A stretch of 64,000 nucleotides of DNA, taken from assembly GCF_030758345.1 (NCBI RefSeq), contig NZ_JAVAMO010000015.1, forward strand, positions 62,001 to 126,000. Direction: 5' to 3'. The notes beneath the pieces are model-generated. The model did no database searches. It saw only the letters and a list, made by a program, of their open reading frames with translations, and was not told the origin of the DNA. Every line of letters begins with the position of its first letter. Positions within the stretch are counted from its first letter, which is position 1. Both the position numbers and the translations under genes were made by a program. This document shows positions 34,090 to 42,778 of the stretch, piece after piece. The DNA comes from Ruegeria discodermiae. Its GTDB lineage: Bacteria > Pseudomonadota > Alphaproteobacteria > Rhodobacterales > Rhodobacteraceae.

Positions 34090-34823
34090 GGCGCGTAGCT
34101 GCGGACCAGTGCGGCGGCAATCAGCGACCAGCCATCGGCCACAACAAAGAAGGCCAGCTTGAACGGCAGCGCGACCGAGGCCGGGGGCACCATCATCATG
34201 CCCATCGACATCAGCACCGCCGCAACCACCAGATCGATGATCAGAAACGGCATGAAGACCAGAAATCCGATCTGAAAGGCGCGCGCGATCTCCGACAGCA
34301 TGAAAGACGGGATCAGCACCGACAGGGCCGCATCGGGCGTTGGTGCCTCGGCCACGTCCTCGGGCCTGAGAGCCGCAAGCGTCTGAAACGTCTCGGGGTC
34401 GATCCGTGCCGCCATGAAGCCCCTGAAGGGCTCCATCGCGCGCTGTAAGGCGGGCTCGACCTCCATCTGTTCGTCGATCAGTGGCTGGATGGCGTTTTGC
34501 CAGGCGTCGGTGAAAACCGGCTCCATCACGAAATAGGTCAGGAACAACGCCAAGCTGACGATCAGCATATTGGGCGGCGATTGCTGCAAGCCGATGCCCT
34601 GCCGAAGGATCGCAAGCACGGTGACCAGAAACGGAAAACAGGTGATCATGATCGCCAGCCCCGGCGCGATGCTAAGCACCGTGATCAGCAAAATCAACTG
34701 GATCGTGCGCCCAGAGACCGACCCGCCCTCGCCCAGCGAGACCGAGATTTCCTGCGCCGCCGCCGGGCCTGCCAGCAGGGTCCCAAACAGGAGGGTCAGC
34801 GCCAGGACGTTGCGTGCTCTCAT
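34086..34823 (-). CDS. fliP: Flagellar export gate protein FliP
   Basis: A core channel subunit of the flagellar type III export gate. The 245-aa protein has a cleavable signal peptide (LALTLLFGTLLAGPAAAQ) and four hydrophobic helices, with family segments RQGIGLQQSPPNMLIVSLAL, LIPSFMLSEIARAFQIGF and VLMSMGMMMVPP. Its ATG overlaps the fliN stop (ATGA). It is the last gene of the fliF-fliH-fliN-fliP operon. Confidence 0.96.
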   Translation of the reverse strand: MRARNVLALTLLFGTLLAGPAAAQEISVSLGEGGSVSGRTIQLILLITVLSIAPGLAIMITCFPFLVTVLAILRQGIGLQQSPPNMLIVSLALFLTYFVMEPVFTDAWQNAIQPLIDEQMEVEPALQRAMEPFRGFMAARIDPETFQTLAALRPEDVAEAPTPDAALSVLIPSFMLSEIARAFQIGFLVFMPFLIIDLVVAAVLMSMGMMMVPPASVALPFKLAFFVVADGWSLIAAALVRSYAP

Positions 34824-35107
34824 TCCTTGCCATCCGGGACTGTGACGATCTCGATCAGCCTGACCGCCAATTGCCCGCCCTGATCGCCGTCCAACTCTTC
34901 AAGCTGACCGCGTGCGACCAACTGGTCTCCCACAAACAGCTCCACCGGGTCCTCGACCCGTTTGTCGAGGGTCAGGATGGCGTTTTCACCCAATCCGATC
35001 AGATCCCGCACCAGCGGACGCGCGCGCCCGACCGAGACAGTGATCTCGACCGGGACCGAGGTGAATGGCCCGGTGAAATCGGGCTTTGTGGCGTGCGGAT
35101 CATCCAT
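34820..35107 (-). CDS. fliN: Flagellar C-ring protein FliN
   Basis: A C-ring switch component and docking site for FliH. The 95-aa protein is almost entirely one SpoA (surface presentation of antigens) domain: VPVEITVSVGRARPLVRDLI, VEDPVELFVGDQLVARGQL and LAVRLIEIV. The ATG at 35107 follows GGAG and overlaps the fliH stop; a frame extension to 35128 adds seven Arg-rich residues inside fliH and is less likely. No fliM or fliG is present in this operon, which is unusual for a C-ring gene. Confidence 0.92.
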   Translation of the reverse strand: MDDPHATKPDFTGPFTSVPVEITVSVGRARPLVRDLIGLGENAILTLDKRVEDPVELFVGDQLVARGQLEELDGDQGGQLAVRLIEIVTVPDGKE

Positions 35108-35699
35108 GTCGTGTCTCCGTCTTGGCATGATGCAGGAAGGCTTCGGTCGCCTCGGAAATGGCGTCCAGTAGGGCGGTGCAGTCCAATTCGCGTTCGTCTC
35201 TGCCGATGCGCAGGCTGGCCTGTCCCTGCGGCAGTGACGCGTCTTCGATCATCTCGACCGGAAACGAGAACTCGGCATCCAGTGCGGGCGTAAGTGTTTC
35301 AGCCGCACCAGCGGGAACGGTAACGATCGCCGGTTGGCCCGCCTGATCGCGCGCCATCTCGGTCAATTGTGCGACGATGCGATGGACGAAACTCCGCTCG
35401 ATGGTTTCGGGCAGGACGGTGTTCATAAGGCTTTGGAACATGGGCTCCAGCGAGGCCACCATCTGCTCCAGCGCCTCCTGATAGGTGAACCCCAGATCCT
35501 GCAGCGACTGTGCCAGATCAGCCGAAATACGACCCTGTTCAGCGGTTTGCGCCGCCCCGGCATCGTCCAACCCGGCAGCATATCCCTGTTCGAACGCCGC
35601 CCGGCGCTGGTCTTCTAGCTGTTGCGCAGACAGGAGTTGAACCGTCCCTTCAGGCGACAGGTTCTGGTCGAAATCTTCAAGCAGATGCGCGATGGACAT
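35100..35699 (-). CDS. FliH-like flagellar export regulator
   Basis: The 199-aa protein lies between fliF and fliN, the usual place of fliH in this group. It has a long helical N-terminal part with QRRAAFEQGYAAGLDDAG, typical of FliH/YscL, and a C-terminal domain that ends in a conserved acidic-helix pattern. FliH binds FliI and holds the ATPase at the export gate. Sequence identity in this family is low, so the call rests on position, length and helical layout. The start overlaps the fliF stop (TGATG). Confidence 0.75.
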   Translation of the reverse strand: MSIAHLLEDFDQNLSPEGTVQLLSAQQLEDQRRAAFEQGYAAGLDDAGAAQTAEQGRISADLAQSLQDLGFTYQEALEQMVASLEPMFQSLMNTVLPETIERSFVHRIVAQLTEMARDQAGQPAIVTVPAGAAETLTPALDAEFSFPVEMIEDASLPQGQASLRIGRDERELDCTALLDAISEATEAFLHHAKTETRHG

Positions 35700-37306
35700 C
35701 AGGCGTTCCCCCGGCTTTCCTCAAGCCAGCTGCGCAGAATCTCGACCGATTCATCCTGGCGGTCACCGACCAGCTCGCGCAGGCGATCGACCGGCTTCTC
35801 GGCCTGATTTGGTAGGGCCGAGACATCCGTCGTCGCTGCAAGCGCGACCTGGGCCGATCCCTGCGGGGCATCTGCGGCCTGAACCTCTCCGGTCAGTGCG
35901 GGCGGGTCAGCGGCAATCGACGCCCCCGGTTCAGAGTTCAGCGCCAGTTGCGGCGCTGGCAAGGCCGCCGAGCTGGTCAGAATCGGACGGATGACAAAGG
36001 CGCCAAGCCCCAGCAGAACCAGCGACAGGAACGCCATCTGGACCAGCGGCATGGTCCGCAACCCCAGACTTTGCAGGAAGGATGGGGCAATGGCTTCGGT
36101 TCCCTCGGGGGTCGGGACGGGCAATTGCATCGACTTGATCGTTATGACGTCACCGCGTTCGGCGTCAAACCCCACGGCCGAAGCGACAAGCTCGCGCATC
36201 GCTTCCAATTCCTCCGCGGGTCGCGGCGCACCGGCAAGCCCTCCGTCCGCGCCGGTGCTTGTCGTTTCGTTAACCAGAACCGCCACGCTGAGCCGCTTGA
36301 CCGCGCCGGGCAGGCGCAGGATTTCGGTCTCGGTCTCTGACACCTCGTAATTCACCCGCTCGCGCGTGGAATTGGCGAGCGATTTCGACGAATCCTCTCC
36401 GGCGGCGTCGCCGTCCGGCAGGTTCGAGGCAACGGTGACGTCATTGGATTGGTTCGACGCGGAGTCCGAGCGCTCTTCCAGATCGGTACTGATGGCCACG
36501 CGCCCGTTGGGATCGAAACGTCGCTCCCGCACCGATTCCTGTTCGGTTACCGTATCCACACTGACCTCGACCACCGCATTTCCGCGCCCGACGCGTGCCT
36601 CGATCAGCCGCAATACGCGTTCGCGCAGCCGGTCGGCACGGGCATCGGATGTGTCGGTTTGTGGGTTGGCATCGGCCTCGCCGATCAACCCGCCAGCCGC
36701 ATCGATGACCGCAACATTCTCGACATTCAGTCCGTTAACCGCCGAGGCCACGAGGTAGCGAATCGCATCCGCTTGTCCAGGCTGAACCTGCCCATTTGCT
36801 GAGGTGATGAACACCGATGCGGTTGTCTCTGCATCCCGTCGGAACGGCTCGCCCATGTTGTTTGCGATATGTACGCGCGCCTGGCTGACATGCGGCCCGG
36901 CGACAATTGTGCGGGCCAGCTCGCCCTCTTTCGCGCGCCAATAAGCGGCGTCGAACATGCGCGACGTCGTGCCGAACCCGTTGAGCGAATCGAGCAATTC
37001 GTACCCGCGCCCGCCATTTGCGGGCAGCCCCTCGCTTGCCAAGGTCAGGCGCAACTGATCGCGCTGGCCGGAGGGCACGTAAATCGCGCCCGCCTTGACC
37101 TCATAAGTCACGCCTTCCTGTTCCAGCGCGCGCACCACCTCGCCCGCCGCCCCGGTTTCGAGATCGGCATAGAGCAACGCCATGGATGGCGTTGTGCTGA
37201 TTCGAACCAGCCCGAAAATGGTGACGGCCATGGCGACAATGGCCGCAATCGCCAATAGTTGCTTTCGTTTGTCGAGACCCGCCCAGACGCTTCCGATCTG
37301 CTGCAC
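35699..37306 (-). CDS. fliF: Flagellar MS-ring protein FliF
   Basis: Forms the MS ring in the inner membrane, the base on which the motor is built. The 535-aa protein has a first membrane helix at about 17-36 (LLAIAAIVAMAVTIFGLV), the ring-building modules with SGQRDQLRLTLASEGLP and VSQARVHIANN, a second helix at about 426-443 (MAFLSLVLLGLGAFVIR) and a cytosolic tail that should bind FliG. It opens the minus-strand operon and is divergent from fliL. Confidence 0.95.
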   Translation of the reverse strand: MQQIGSVWAGLDKRKQLLAIAAIVAMAVTIFGLVRISTTPSMALLYADLETGAAGEVVRALEQEGVTYEVKAGAIYVPSGQRDQLRLTLASEGLPANGGRGYELLDSLNGFGTTSRMFDAAYWRAKEGELARTIVAGPHVSQARVHIANNMGEPFRRDAETTASVFITSANGQVQPGQADAIRYLVASAVNGLNVENVAVIDAAGGLIGEADANPQTDTSDARADRLRERVLRLIEARVGRGNAVVEVSVDTVTEQESVRERRFDPNGRVAISTDLEERSDSASNQSNDVTVASNLPDGDAAGEDSSKSLANSTRERVNYEVSETETEILRLPGAVKRLSVAVLVNETTSTGADGGLAGAPRPAEELEAMRELVASAVGFDAERGDVITIKSMQLPVPTPEGTEAIAPSFLQSLGLRTMPLVQMAFLSLVLLGLGAFVIRPILTSSAALPAPQLALNSEPGASIAADPPALTGEVQAADAPQGSAQVALAATTDVSALPNQAEKPVDRLRELVGDRQDESVEILRSWLEESRGNA

Positions 37307-37364
37307 CCTATCCTCCGTTTGCCGACATCCTGTCTGGCTCGTTCACACTTATTGCGGGTGGCGC

Positions 37365-37379
37365 TTAACATTCGGTTAG
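37365..37379. promoter_or_regulatory. Candidate CtrA site between fliF and fliL
   Basis: TTAA-N7-TTAG (TTAACATTCGGTTAG) differs at one position in the half-sites from the CtrA consensus TTAA-N7-TTAA. It lies between divergent flagellar operons, 59 bases from the fliF start and 47 from the fliL start. CtrA controls flagellar genes in many Rhodobacterales. Confidence 0.55.
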
Positions 37380-37425
37380 TCCCTGAGCGGGTATGGATTG
37401 TTGCGAACAATTCGGGAACCGACCC

Positions 37426-37932
37426 ATGACAGACGCCACAGCAGAAGATGCCGAAGAGCCACCGAAGTCCGGAAAGATGGGACTCGTGCTGGCGATCTTG
37501 CTGACCGTGGTTGGCGGGGGGGGGGGATTTTATCTGGCCAGTTCGGGGAAGGTGCCACTGCTTGGCGGAAAGAAACCCGAACATGCCGCCACAGATGCCA
37601 AGGATAATCCATCAAAGGGTTACAAGGCGGTCAAGGTCGCTTTTGTCGATCTGCCTCCGGTTCTCATCTCGCTCGACAGCACAAGCGGCACACGGCATCT
37701 GCGCTTTCATGCGCAGGTTGAGGTCGAGACCAAGTACCAGCCCGAGGTCGAGGCGATCATTCCGCGTCTGGTCAACGTGATGAACAGCTATCTCAGGGCG
37801 CTTTCGCTGGCAGAATTGCAGGACCCGCTGGCCTTGCCACGGCTGCGTGCACAGCTGTTGCGCCGTCTGTCGATTGTCAGCGGCGAAGGGCAGGTCCGCG
37901 ACCTGCTCGTCATGGAATTCATCTTGAACTAG
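37426..37932 (+). CDS. fliL: Flagellar basal-body-associated protein FliL
   Basis: A membrane protein around the stator that affects motor torque. The 168-aa protein has a cytosolic N-terminus, one membrane helix (MGLVLAILLTVV, about 18-29) followed by a Gly run (residues 30-34), and a periplasmic FliL domain (VKVAFVDLPPVLISLDS to VRDLLVMEFILN). The glycine codons contain an 11-G tract. The ATG at 37426 was chosen over an ATG at 37393, which gives a Cys-containing extension not seen in FliL. It opens the plus-strand operon. Confidence 0.9.
   Translation: MTDATAEDAEEPPKSGKMGLVLAILLTVVGGGGGFYLASSGKVPLLGGKKPEHAATDAKDNPSKGYKAVKVAFVDLPPVLISLDSTSGTRHLRFHAQVEVETKYQPEVEAIIPRLVNVMNSYLRALSLAELQDPLALPRLRAQLLRRLSIVSGEGQVRDLLVMEFILN
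37516..37526 (+). repeat. 11-G homopolymer inside fliL
   Basis: Eleven consecutive G bases encode Gly31 to Gly34 of FliL. Gain or loss of one base would shift the frame near codon 31 and remove the whole periplasmic domain. Tracts this long are hot spots for slipped-strand errors. Confidence 0.95.
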
Positions 37933-37941
37933 GAGGGGCAG

Positions 37942-38346
37942 GTGCAGGTAATTGCCGATATTCTACTGGCCGCCGGCGCATTTGGTGCAGGATTTTACTG
38001 TTTCATTCTGTCGCGACGGTTGAAGCGGTTCAGCGATCTGGAAAAAGGGGTCGGGGGGGCGGTCGCGGTCCTGTCCGCGCAGGTCGAGGACTTGACCAAG
38101 ATAGTCGATACGGCCCGTGCCGCCGCTGGAAGCTCCGGTGCCGAATTGCAAGAGCTGACTCGCAAGTCCGAATCAGTTGCGCATCGATTGGAGCTTTTGA
38201 TCGCGTCCTTTCAAGATGTTGCACCCGCCGAAGAGGCGCCGGTTCAAGCTCCCGCACCCTCCCCTTCCCCGAAAACCAATAAGACGCCCGCGCCGGGCTT
38301 GATGTTTCAGCGCACCGCGCAAGGTGTTGAAGAGGCGGCGTCATGA
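37942..38346 (+). CDS. Unknown membrane protein of the flagellar motor operon
   Basis: The 134-aa protein starts at a GTG behind AGGAGGGG. It has one N-terminal membrane helix (about 3-22), a coiled-coil region (about 25-95) and a Pro/Ala-rich tail. Its fixed place between fliL and the motE-like gene suggests a motor or stator accessory role. I do not recognise a named family. The stop overlaps the next start (ATGA). Confidence 0.75.
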   Translation: MQVIADILLAAGAFGAGFYCFILSRRLKRFSDLEKGVGGAVAVLSAQVEDLTKIVDTARAAAGSSGAELQELTRKSESVAHRLELLIASFQDVAPAEEAPVQAPAPSPSPKTNKTPAPGLMFQRTAQGVEEAAS

Positions 38347-38951
38347 CGGGCTTCGTCAAACCACCGCTCGAACCTCGCCGTGCTCGGGTCGGTACTCTGT
38401 TTCTGATCACGCTGTTCCTGCTTGGCTCAGCAATGGTGCGAATCGGCCTGCATGCTGGTCCGGCTATCGCGCGCGAGATCACAGCAGAAGAGACAGGGAA
38501 AGATGGGGACGGGTCCAGGGCGGCTCCCGCGCTCGCAACGGAGGCCCACCTGCAGCCTGTGCTTGCCGCATTTGCAGAGCGTGAGACCCGAATCGCGCGG
38601 CGCGAAACGCAGCTTGAGGATCGCCTCAAGGCGCTGGACATCGCCGAGCGTGCAATTGAGGCGAGGTTGGTCGAGCTCACCGCAGCCGAAGAGGCCTTGC
38701 GCCAGACCCTGGCCTTGGCGGACGGCGCCGCCGAAGGCGATCTGGGCATCCTGACCGAGGTGTACGAGAACATGAAACCGAAAGAGACCGCCGCGCTCTT
38801 CGAAGAGATGGACCCCGCCTTTGCGGCCGGTTTCCTGGCCCGAATGACACCGGAATCCGCGGCCAAGGTGATGTCCGGGCTCAGCCCGACGGCGGCGTAT
38901 ACGGTCAGTGTCGTCCTCGCCAGCCGCAACACATCCGTCCCCAGAGAATGA
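38343..38951 (+). CDS. MotE-like protein
   Basis: The 202-aa protein has one membrane helix (LFLITLFLLGSAMVRIGL, about 19-36), a long periplasmic coiled coil (about 75-125) and a C-terminal MgtE-N-like helical domain: ILTEVYENMKPKETAALFEEM, FLARMTPESAAKVMSGL. This is the layout of MotE, a chaperone for the periplasmic stator protein MotC in Sinorhizobium and relatives. It lies directly before motA. No motC or motB is in the window. Confidence 0.8.
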   Translation: MTGFVKPPLEPRRARVGTLFLITLFLLGSAMVRIGLHAGPAIAREITAEETGKDGDGSRAAPALATEAHLQPVLAAFAERETRIARRETQLEDRLKALDIAERAIEARLVELTAAEEALRQTLALADGAAEGDLGILTEVYENMKPKETAALFEEMDPAFAAGFLARMTPESAAKVMSGLSPTAAYTVSVVLASRNTSVPRE

Positions 38952-38982
38952 GTCGCCTGATGTACAAGATCGGAGGTTTCGC

Positions 38983-39852
38983 ATGATTGGAATTCTTGGA
39001 ATCGTCATCATTTTTGCGATGGTTTTTGGCGGCTACCTTGCTGCGGGCGGCAAGATGACCATCATCCTCAAATCGCTCCCGTTCGAGATGATGATGATCG
39101 GGGGCGCGGCGATTGGTGCCTTTCTGATCAGCAACGACAAAGGGGGCATCAAACACACGCTTCAGGACATCGGCAAGGTGTTCAAAGGCGTCAAATGGAA
39201 GCCCGAGGATTACCGCGAGTTGCTCTGCCTGCTCTTTGCCCTGATCCGCATTGCCAAGCAGAGCCCGGTCGATCTGGAACAGCATATCGAAGATCCACAA
39301 GCATCGGCGTTGTTCTCGAAATACCCGAAAATTCAGGCCGATAATGAGGCGGTCGCACTTATCTGCGACACGCTGCGCTCGGCATCGATGAATTATGACG
39401 ACCCTCATCAGGTCGAAGAGGTTCTGGAAAAACGTATGGAGGCCAATCTGCATCATGCATTGCTCTCAAGCCATGCCCTGCAGACCATGGCCGACGGCCT
39501 GCCTGCCCTTGGCATCGTTGCCGCCGTTCTGGGCGTGATCAAGACCATGGGCTCGATCGATCAGCCGCCCGAGGTTCTGGGCAAGCTGATTGGCGGCGCG
39601 TTGGTCGGGACTTTTCTGGGCGTTTTTCTGGCCTATGGTCTGGTCGGCCCCTTTGCTGCCAAGGTCAAGGCGGTGGTCGAGGAGGACAGCCACTTTTATC
39701 AGCTAATCCGCGAGGTTCTGGTGGCAAATCTGCACAACCACGCGGCAAGCATCTGCATCGAAGTGGGTCGGCAGAATACGCCCGCACATTACCGGCCCGA
39801 CTTTGCAGATCTGGAAGAAGCTCTCAAATCAATAAAGCAGGGGGCGGCATGA
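38983..39852 (+). CDS. motA: Flagellar motor stator protein MotA
   Basis: The proton-channel stator subunit that drives rotor turning. The 289-aa protein has two N-terminal helices, a cytosolic region with EDYRELLCLLFALIRIAKQ and charged residues for FliG contact, and two C-terminal helices in GLPALGIVAAVLGVIKTMGS and GGALVGTFLGVFLAYGLVGP with the conserved proline. The ATG at 38983 follows GGAGG; an upstream frame extension overlaps the previous gene and is unlikely. No motB follows, so the partner subunit is encoded elsewhere. Confidence 0.95.
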   Translation: MIGILGIVIIFAMVFGGYLAAGGKMTIILKSLPFEMMMIGGAAIGAFLISNDKGGIKHTLQDIGKVFKGVKWKPEDYRELLCLLFALIRIAKQSPVDLEQHIEDPQASALFSKYPKIQADNEAVALICDTLRSASMNYDDPHQVEEVLEKRMEANLHHALLSSHALQTMADGLPALGIVAAVLGVIKTMGSIDQPPEVLGKLIGGALVGTFLGVFLAYGLVGPFAAKVKAVVEEDSHFYQLIREVLVANLHNHAASICIEVGRQNTPAHYRPDFADLEEALKSIKQGAA

Positions 39853-41993
39853 TCCGCGCAGTCGCCTGCGGATTGAGTGCCATCTTCCTAGCCGGAGCTT
39901 TGCAGGCGGAACCAGTGGTGGTGAGGTCAGGGGACCATGGAACCTTCACGCGTTTGACGGTCGGTCTGCGGACCGGCGCGCGGTGGGAAATTGATCAGAT
40001 CGGCAACGTCGCCCGACTGACCCTGGATACGCCATCCATCACTTTTGACGTCAGCGAGGTGTTTTCGCGGATCGGTCGCAACCGGCTGAAACAGATTGAG
40101 CAAGCTGCCGAAGGTGCGCCTCTGATGCTGGAACTGAACTGCGAATGTTTGGTGACGGCCTTCGAAGAGGGCAATACCTTGCTGGTCCTCGACATTCGGC
40201 CCGGTCGACCGGTCGTCGTAGAAAAAGTCGAACTGCCGATCGTTTTTGGCCTGCTCCAACAACCCGATATCGAAATCCCGCCCAAGATTAAGCGGGCGAG
40301 AGCACCTCGCAAAGAGGCCGCTGCCCCGGTTGTCGCAGTGGAGGGGGCGGCGATTCAGTCACAGGTGGATCGCGCGATTGCACAGGGTCTTCTTGCCCCA
40401 ACGGCCGATCACCGCGCGCAATCCGGCCTGGATCAGTTGCAAGCTCTGAAGAGAGTGCTGGACAATCGGACGGCGAATGTCCGAGCCACCACAGTCATAG
40501 ATCGCGACCTGGACGGGGTCCTTGATGGCATTTCGGCGCAGCTTCGGCAGACCCGGTGCGTGAAAGATGGCCGCCTGGATATCGGCAAGTGGGGCGACGA
40601 TTCGACTTATGCCAGTTTGGGCGAAATGACATTGCAGATTTACGGCGAATTCGATCGCCTTGATCACGCCGCAGTGCGACAGCTTGCAAAATCGCAACTC
40701 TATCTCGGCTTCGGAGCGGAGGCTGCCGCAACGCTTGGGTTGGACCCGACCAGCGCCGATCAGGTCCCGGAGCTGGCCTCCATCGCTATGGTGATCGACG
40801 AGCGGCCGCATTCCGCGCGCCCGGTCTTTGCCGGTCAGCAAGCCTGCGAGGGGTTGGTCGCATTTTGGGCCTTGTTAGCTGACCAGGAACTGGCCGATGA
40901 CGCCGACGTCGAGGCGATATTGAACGGCTTTTTCTCTTTGCCGGAACATTTGCGCGGCCATCTGGGCCCCCGCGCGGCGGGCTCTCTGGTCGAGGCTGGC
41001 AAGACCGACATGGCACAGATCATGATGCGGCGCGCGACGCCCAGTCCCGTAGACGTCGCGGCTCGGATGGTCCAAGCGAAGCTGTCCGAGGCCGCCGGGA
41101 ATGCCGGGCAGGAAATGACCCAGCTCAAAGAGGTGATCAGCGACAGGTCGGATCCACCAGAGGCACCCATCGCGCTGATCGAACTGGTTGAAACGGCCTG
41201 GGAGAACCGCCTTGGCGTAGACGAGGAAAACGTGATGCTCGCTGCGGCCTTCGCGCAGGAATTCATAGGATCGGATCTGGGTCCAAGATTGTGGCAAGCC
41301 CACATCCTCGCCCTCGCGCTGAGCGGAAATTTTGATGAGGCGTTCGGCCATCCGGAAATGCGGCACGCGACAGACACGGCAGAGGTGACCGAACTGCGCC
41401 AGAAATCCCTGACCTTGCTGGTAGAAAACGCAGCGGATATCGCTTTCCTTGTCAACGCGACCGATCAATCCACAGCACATATCCAGACACTGGACACAAA
41501 GCTGCGCATTGCGGTGGCGCGTCGCTTGCAGCAACTGGGTTTCTCCGAACAGGCCATGAAATACCTGGAATTGCCAAAATCGGCGGGATCTCCGATGGCA
41601 GCAAGTTTGCTGCGCGCCCAGTCCGCATTGGATGCAGGATTGCCGCGCCGGGCCTTGCTTGAATTGTCGAATGCCGATGGCGAAGAGGCACAGCGCCTTC
41701 GGGCGGAGGCACTTGCCATGAGCAACGAACTTGTCCCGGCGGCAGCACTTTATCAGGAATTGGGTGAAGCGGACGCAGCAGCGCGGTCGCTTTGGCTCAG
41801 CGAAGAATGGGCCGCGATCCCGGAAGGGGCCAGCCCGGTGTATCGAGAAGCGGGGCAGCTATCGATCGGCCTGTCGCAAGAACCCGCCGTACCGGACACC
41901 CCGACATTGGGCGCGGCGCAAGCGGTCGCAGAAACGGCGCGCGACGCCCGTACCCGGATCGAAGACCTGCTTGCAGTCATTGAACGCCCCTGA
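39849..41993 (+). CDS. Large periplasmic protein of the motor operon, unknown
   Basis: The 714-aa protein has a signal peptide (AVACGLSAIFLAGALQAE) and no further membrane helix, so the rest is periplasmic. Residues about 25-120 form a beta-rich segment (TFTRLTVGLRTGARWEIDQI, ARLTLDTPSITFDVS) similar in pattern to AMIN peptidoglycan/envelope-binding domains. The remainder is predicted helical and repetitive, with TPR-like helix pairs near the C-terminus (RLRAEALAMSNELVPAAALY). It overlaps motA (ATGA). A role in anchoring or scaffolding the motor to the wall fits location, but the family is not one I can name. Confidence 0.75.
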   Translation: MIRAVACGLSAIFLAGALQAEPVVVRSGDHGTFTRLTVGLRTGARWEIDQIGNVARLTLDTPSITFDVSEVFSRIGRNRLKQIEQAAEGAPLMLELNCECLVTAFEEGNTLLVLDIRPGRPVVVEKVELPIVFGLLQQPDIEIPPKIKRARAPRKEAAAPVVAVEGAAIQSQVDRAIAQGLLAPTADHRAQSGLDQLQALKRVLDNRTANVRATTVIDRDLDGVLDGISAQLRQTRCVKDGRLDIGKWGDDSTYASLGEMTLQIYGEFDRLDHAAVRQLAKSQLYLGFGAEAAATLGLDPTSADQVPELASIAMVIDERPHSARPVFAGQQACEGLVAFWALLADQELADDADVEAILNGFFSLPEHLRGHLGPRAAGSLVEAGKTDMAQIMMRRATPSPVDVAARMVQAKLSEAAGNAGQEMTQLKEVISDRSDPPEAPIALIELVETAWENRLGVDEENVMLAAAFAQEFIGSDLGPRLWQAHILALALSGNFDEAFGHPEMRHATDTAEVTELRQKSLTLLVENAADIAFLVNATDQSTAHIQTLDTKLRIAVARRLQQLGFSEQAMKYLELPKSAGSPMAASLLRAQSALDAGLPRRALLELSNADGEEAQRLRAEALAMSNELVPAAALYQELGEADAAARSLWLSEEWAAIPEGASPVYREAGQLSIGLSQEPAVPDTPTLGAAQAVAETARDARTRIEDLLAVIERP

Positions 41994-42045
41994 CCTCGGC
42001 CGGTTACGAATTATCAATTCCGCCGCATTAGCGTGACAGAACAGA

Positions 42046-42768
42046 ATGTTCAGACGGTTTCACAGAATGTCCATCGACACAAAGCCAGCGGCAAGCGGCC
42101 TTCTTTTATTCGTTTTTGTACTCGGGCTATACGCCACACCGGCGACCGCCCTGCGCCCGGGGCAGTTTGCGGCGCAATGTGACCGAGCAGCGATTGGCGC
42201 CGCGCAAAGATATGGCGTGCCCGAATCCGTCATGCTGGCGATCACCCGGGTTGAGACGGGCCGAACCAGAGACGGGGCTTTGGCCCCCTGGCCCTGGGCG
42301 ATCAACATCAGCGGCAAAGGGTACTGGTTCCAGACGCGGCATGAGGCTCAGAGCTTTGTGTTCAAGCATTTCGTGAACGGCGCGCGCAATTTCGATGTGG
42401 GTTGTTTCCAGATCAACTACCGCTGGCACGGCAACAAGTTCCGCTCGATTGAGGAGATGTTCGATCCGCAAAAGAACGCCGATCACGCCGCCCGGTTTCT
42501 GCTGGACCTGCACAGGGAGTTTCGCAACTGGACCGCTGCCGCTGGCGCCTATCACTCGCGCACGCAATGGCGGGCAGAGCAATATGCCGCGCGCTTCAGG
42601 GAGGTGGAGGCGAAATTGCCCGATGGCTCGGCTAAGGATCGGCAACACATGGCGTCAAAGCGCTCCATTCAGGCAGCCCTGCCGCTGACCCAGGGCACAT
42701 CGCCGCAACTGGGTTCGCTGGTGCCGACAGGTGTCGGCACGGGCGCGTCTTTTCTTGCACTGAATTGA
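42046..42768 (+). CDS. Transglycosylase SLT-domain protein of the flagellar locus
   Basis: The 240-aa secreted enzyme has a signal peptide (SGLLLFVFVLGLYATPATAL) and a family-1 lytic-transglycosylase fold: AAQRYGVPESVMLAITRVETG with the catalytic Glu, GCFQINYRWHG and AARFLLDLHREF. It would open the peptidoglycan for the rod, like the flagellar SltF of Rhodobacter. An ATG at 42067 is an alternative start. The next gene, flhA, starts 10 bases downstream. Confidence 0.85.
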   Translation: MFRRFHRMSIDTKPAASGLLLFVFVLGLYATPATALRPGQFAAQCDRAAIGAAQRYGVPESVMLAITRVETGRTRDGALAPWPWAINISGKGYWFQTRHEAQSFVFKHFVNGARNFDVGCFQINYRWHGNKFRSIEEMFDPQKNADHAARFLLDLHREFRNWTAAAGAYHSRTQWRAEQYAARFREVEAKLPDGSAKDRQHMASKRSIQAALPLTQGTSPQLGSLVPTGVGTGASFLALN

Positions 42769-42778
42769 GGACTCGCCC

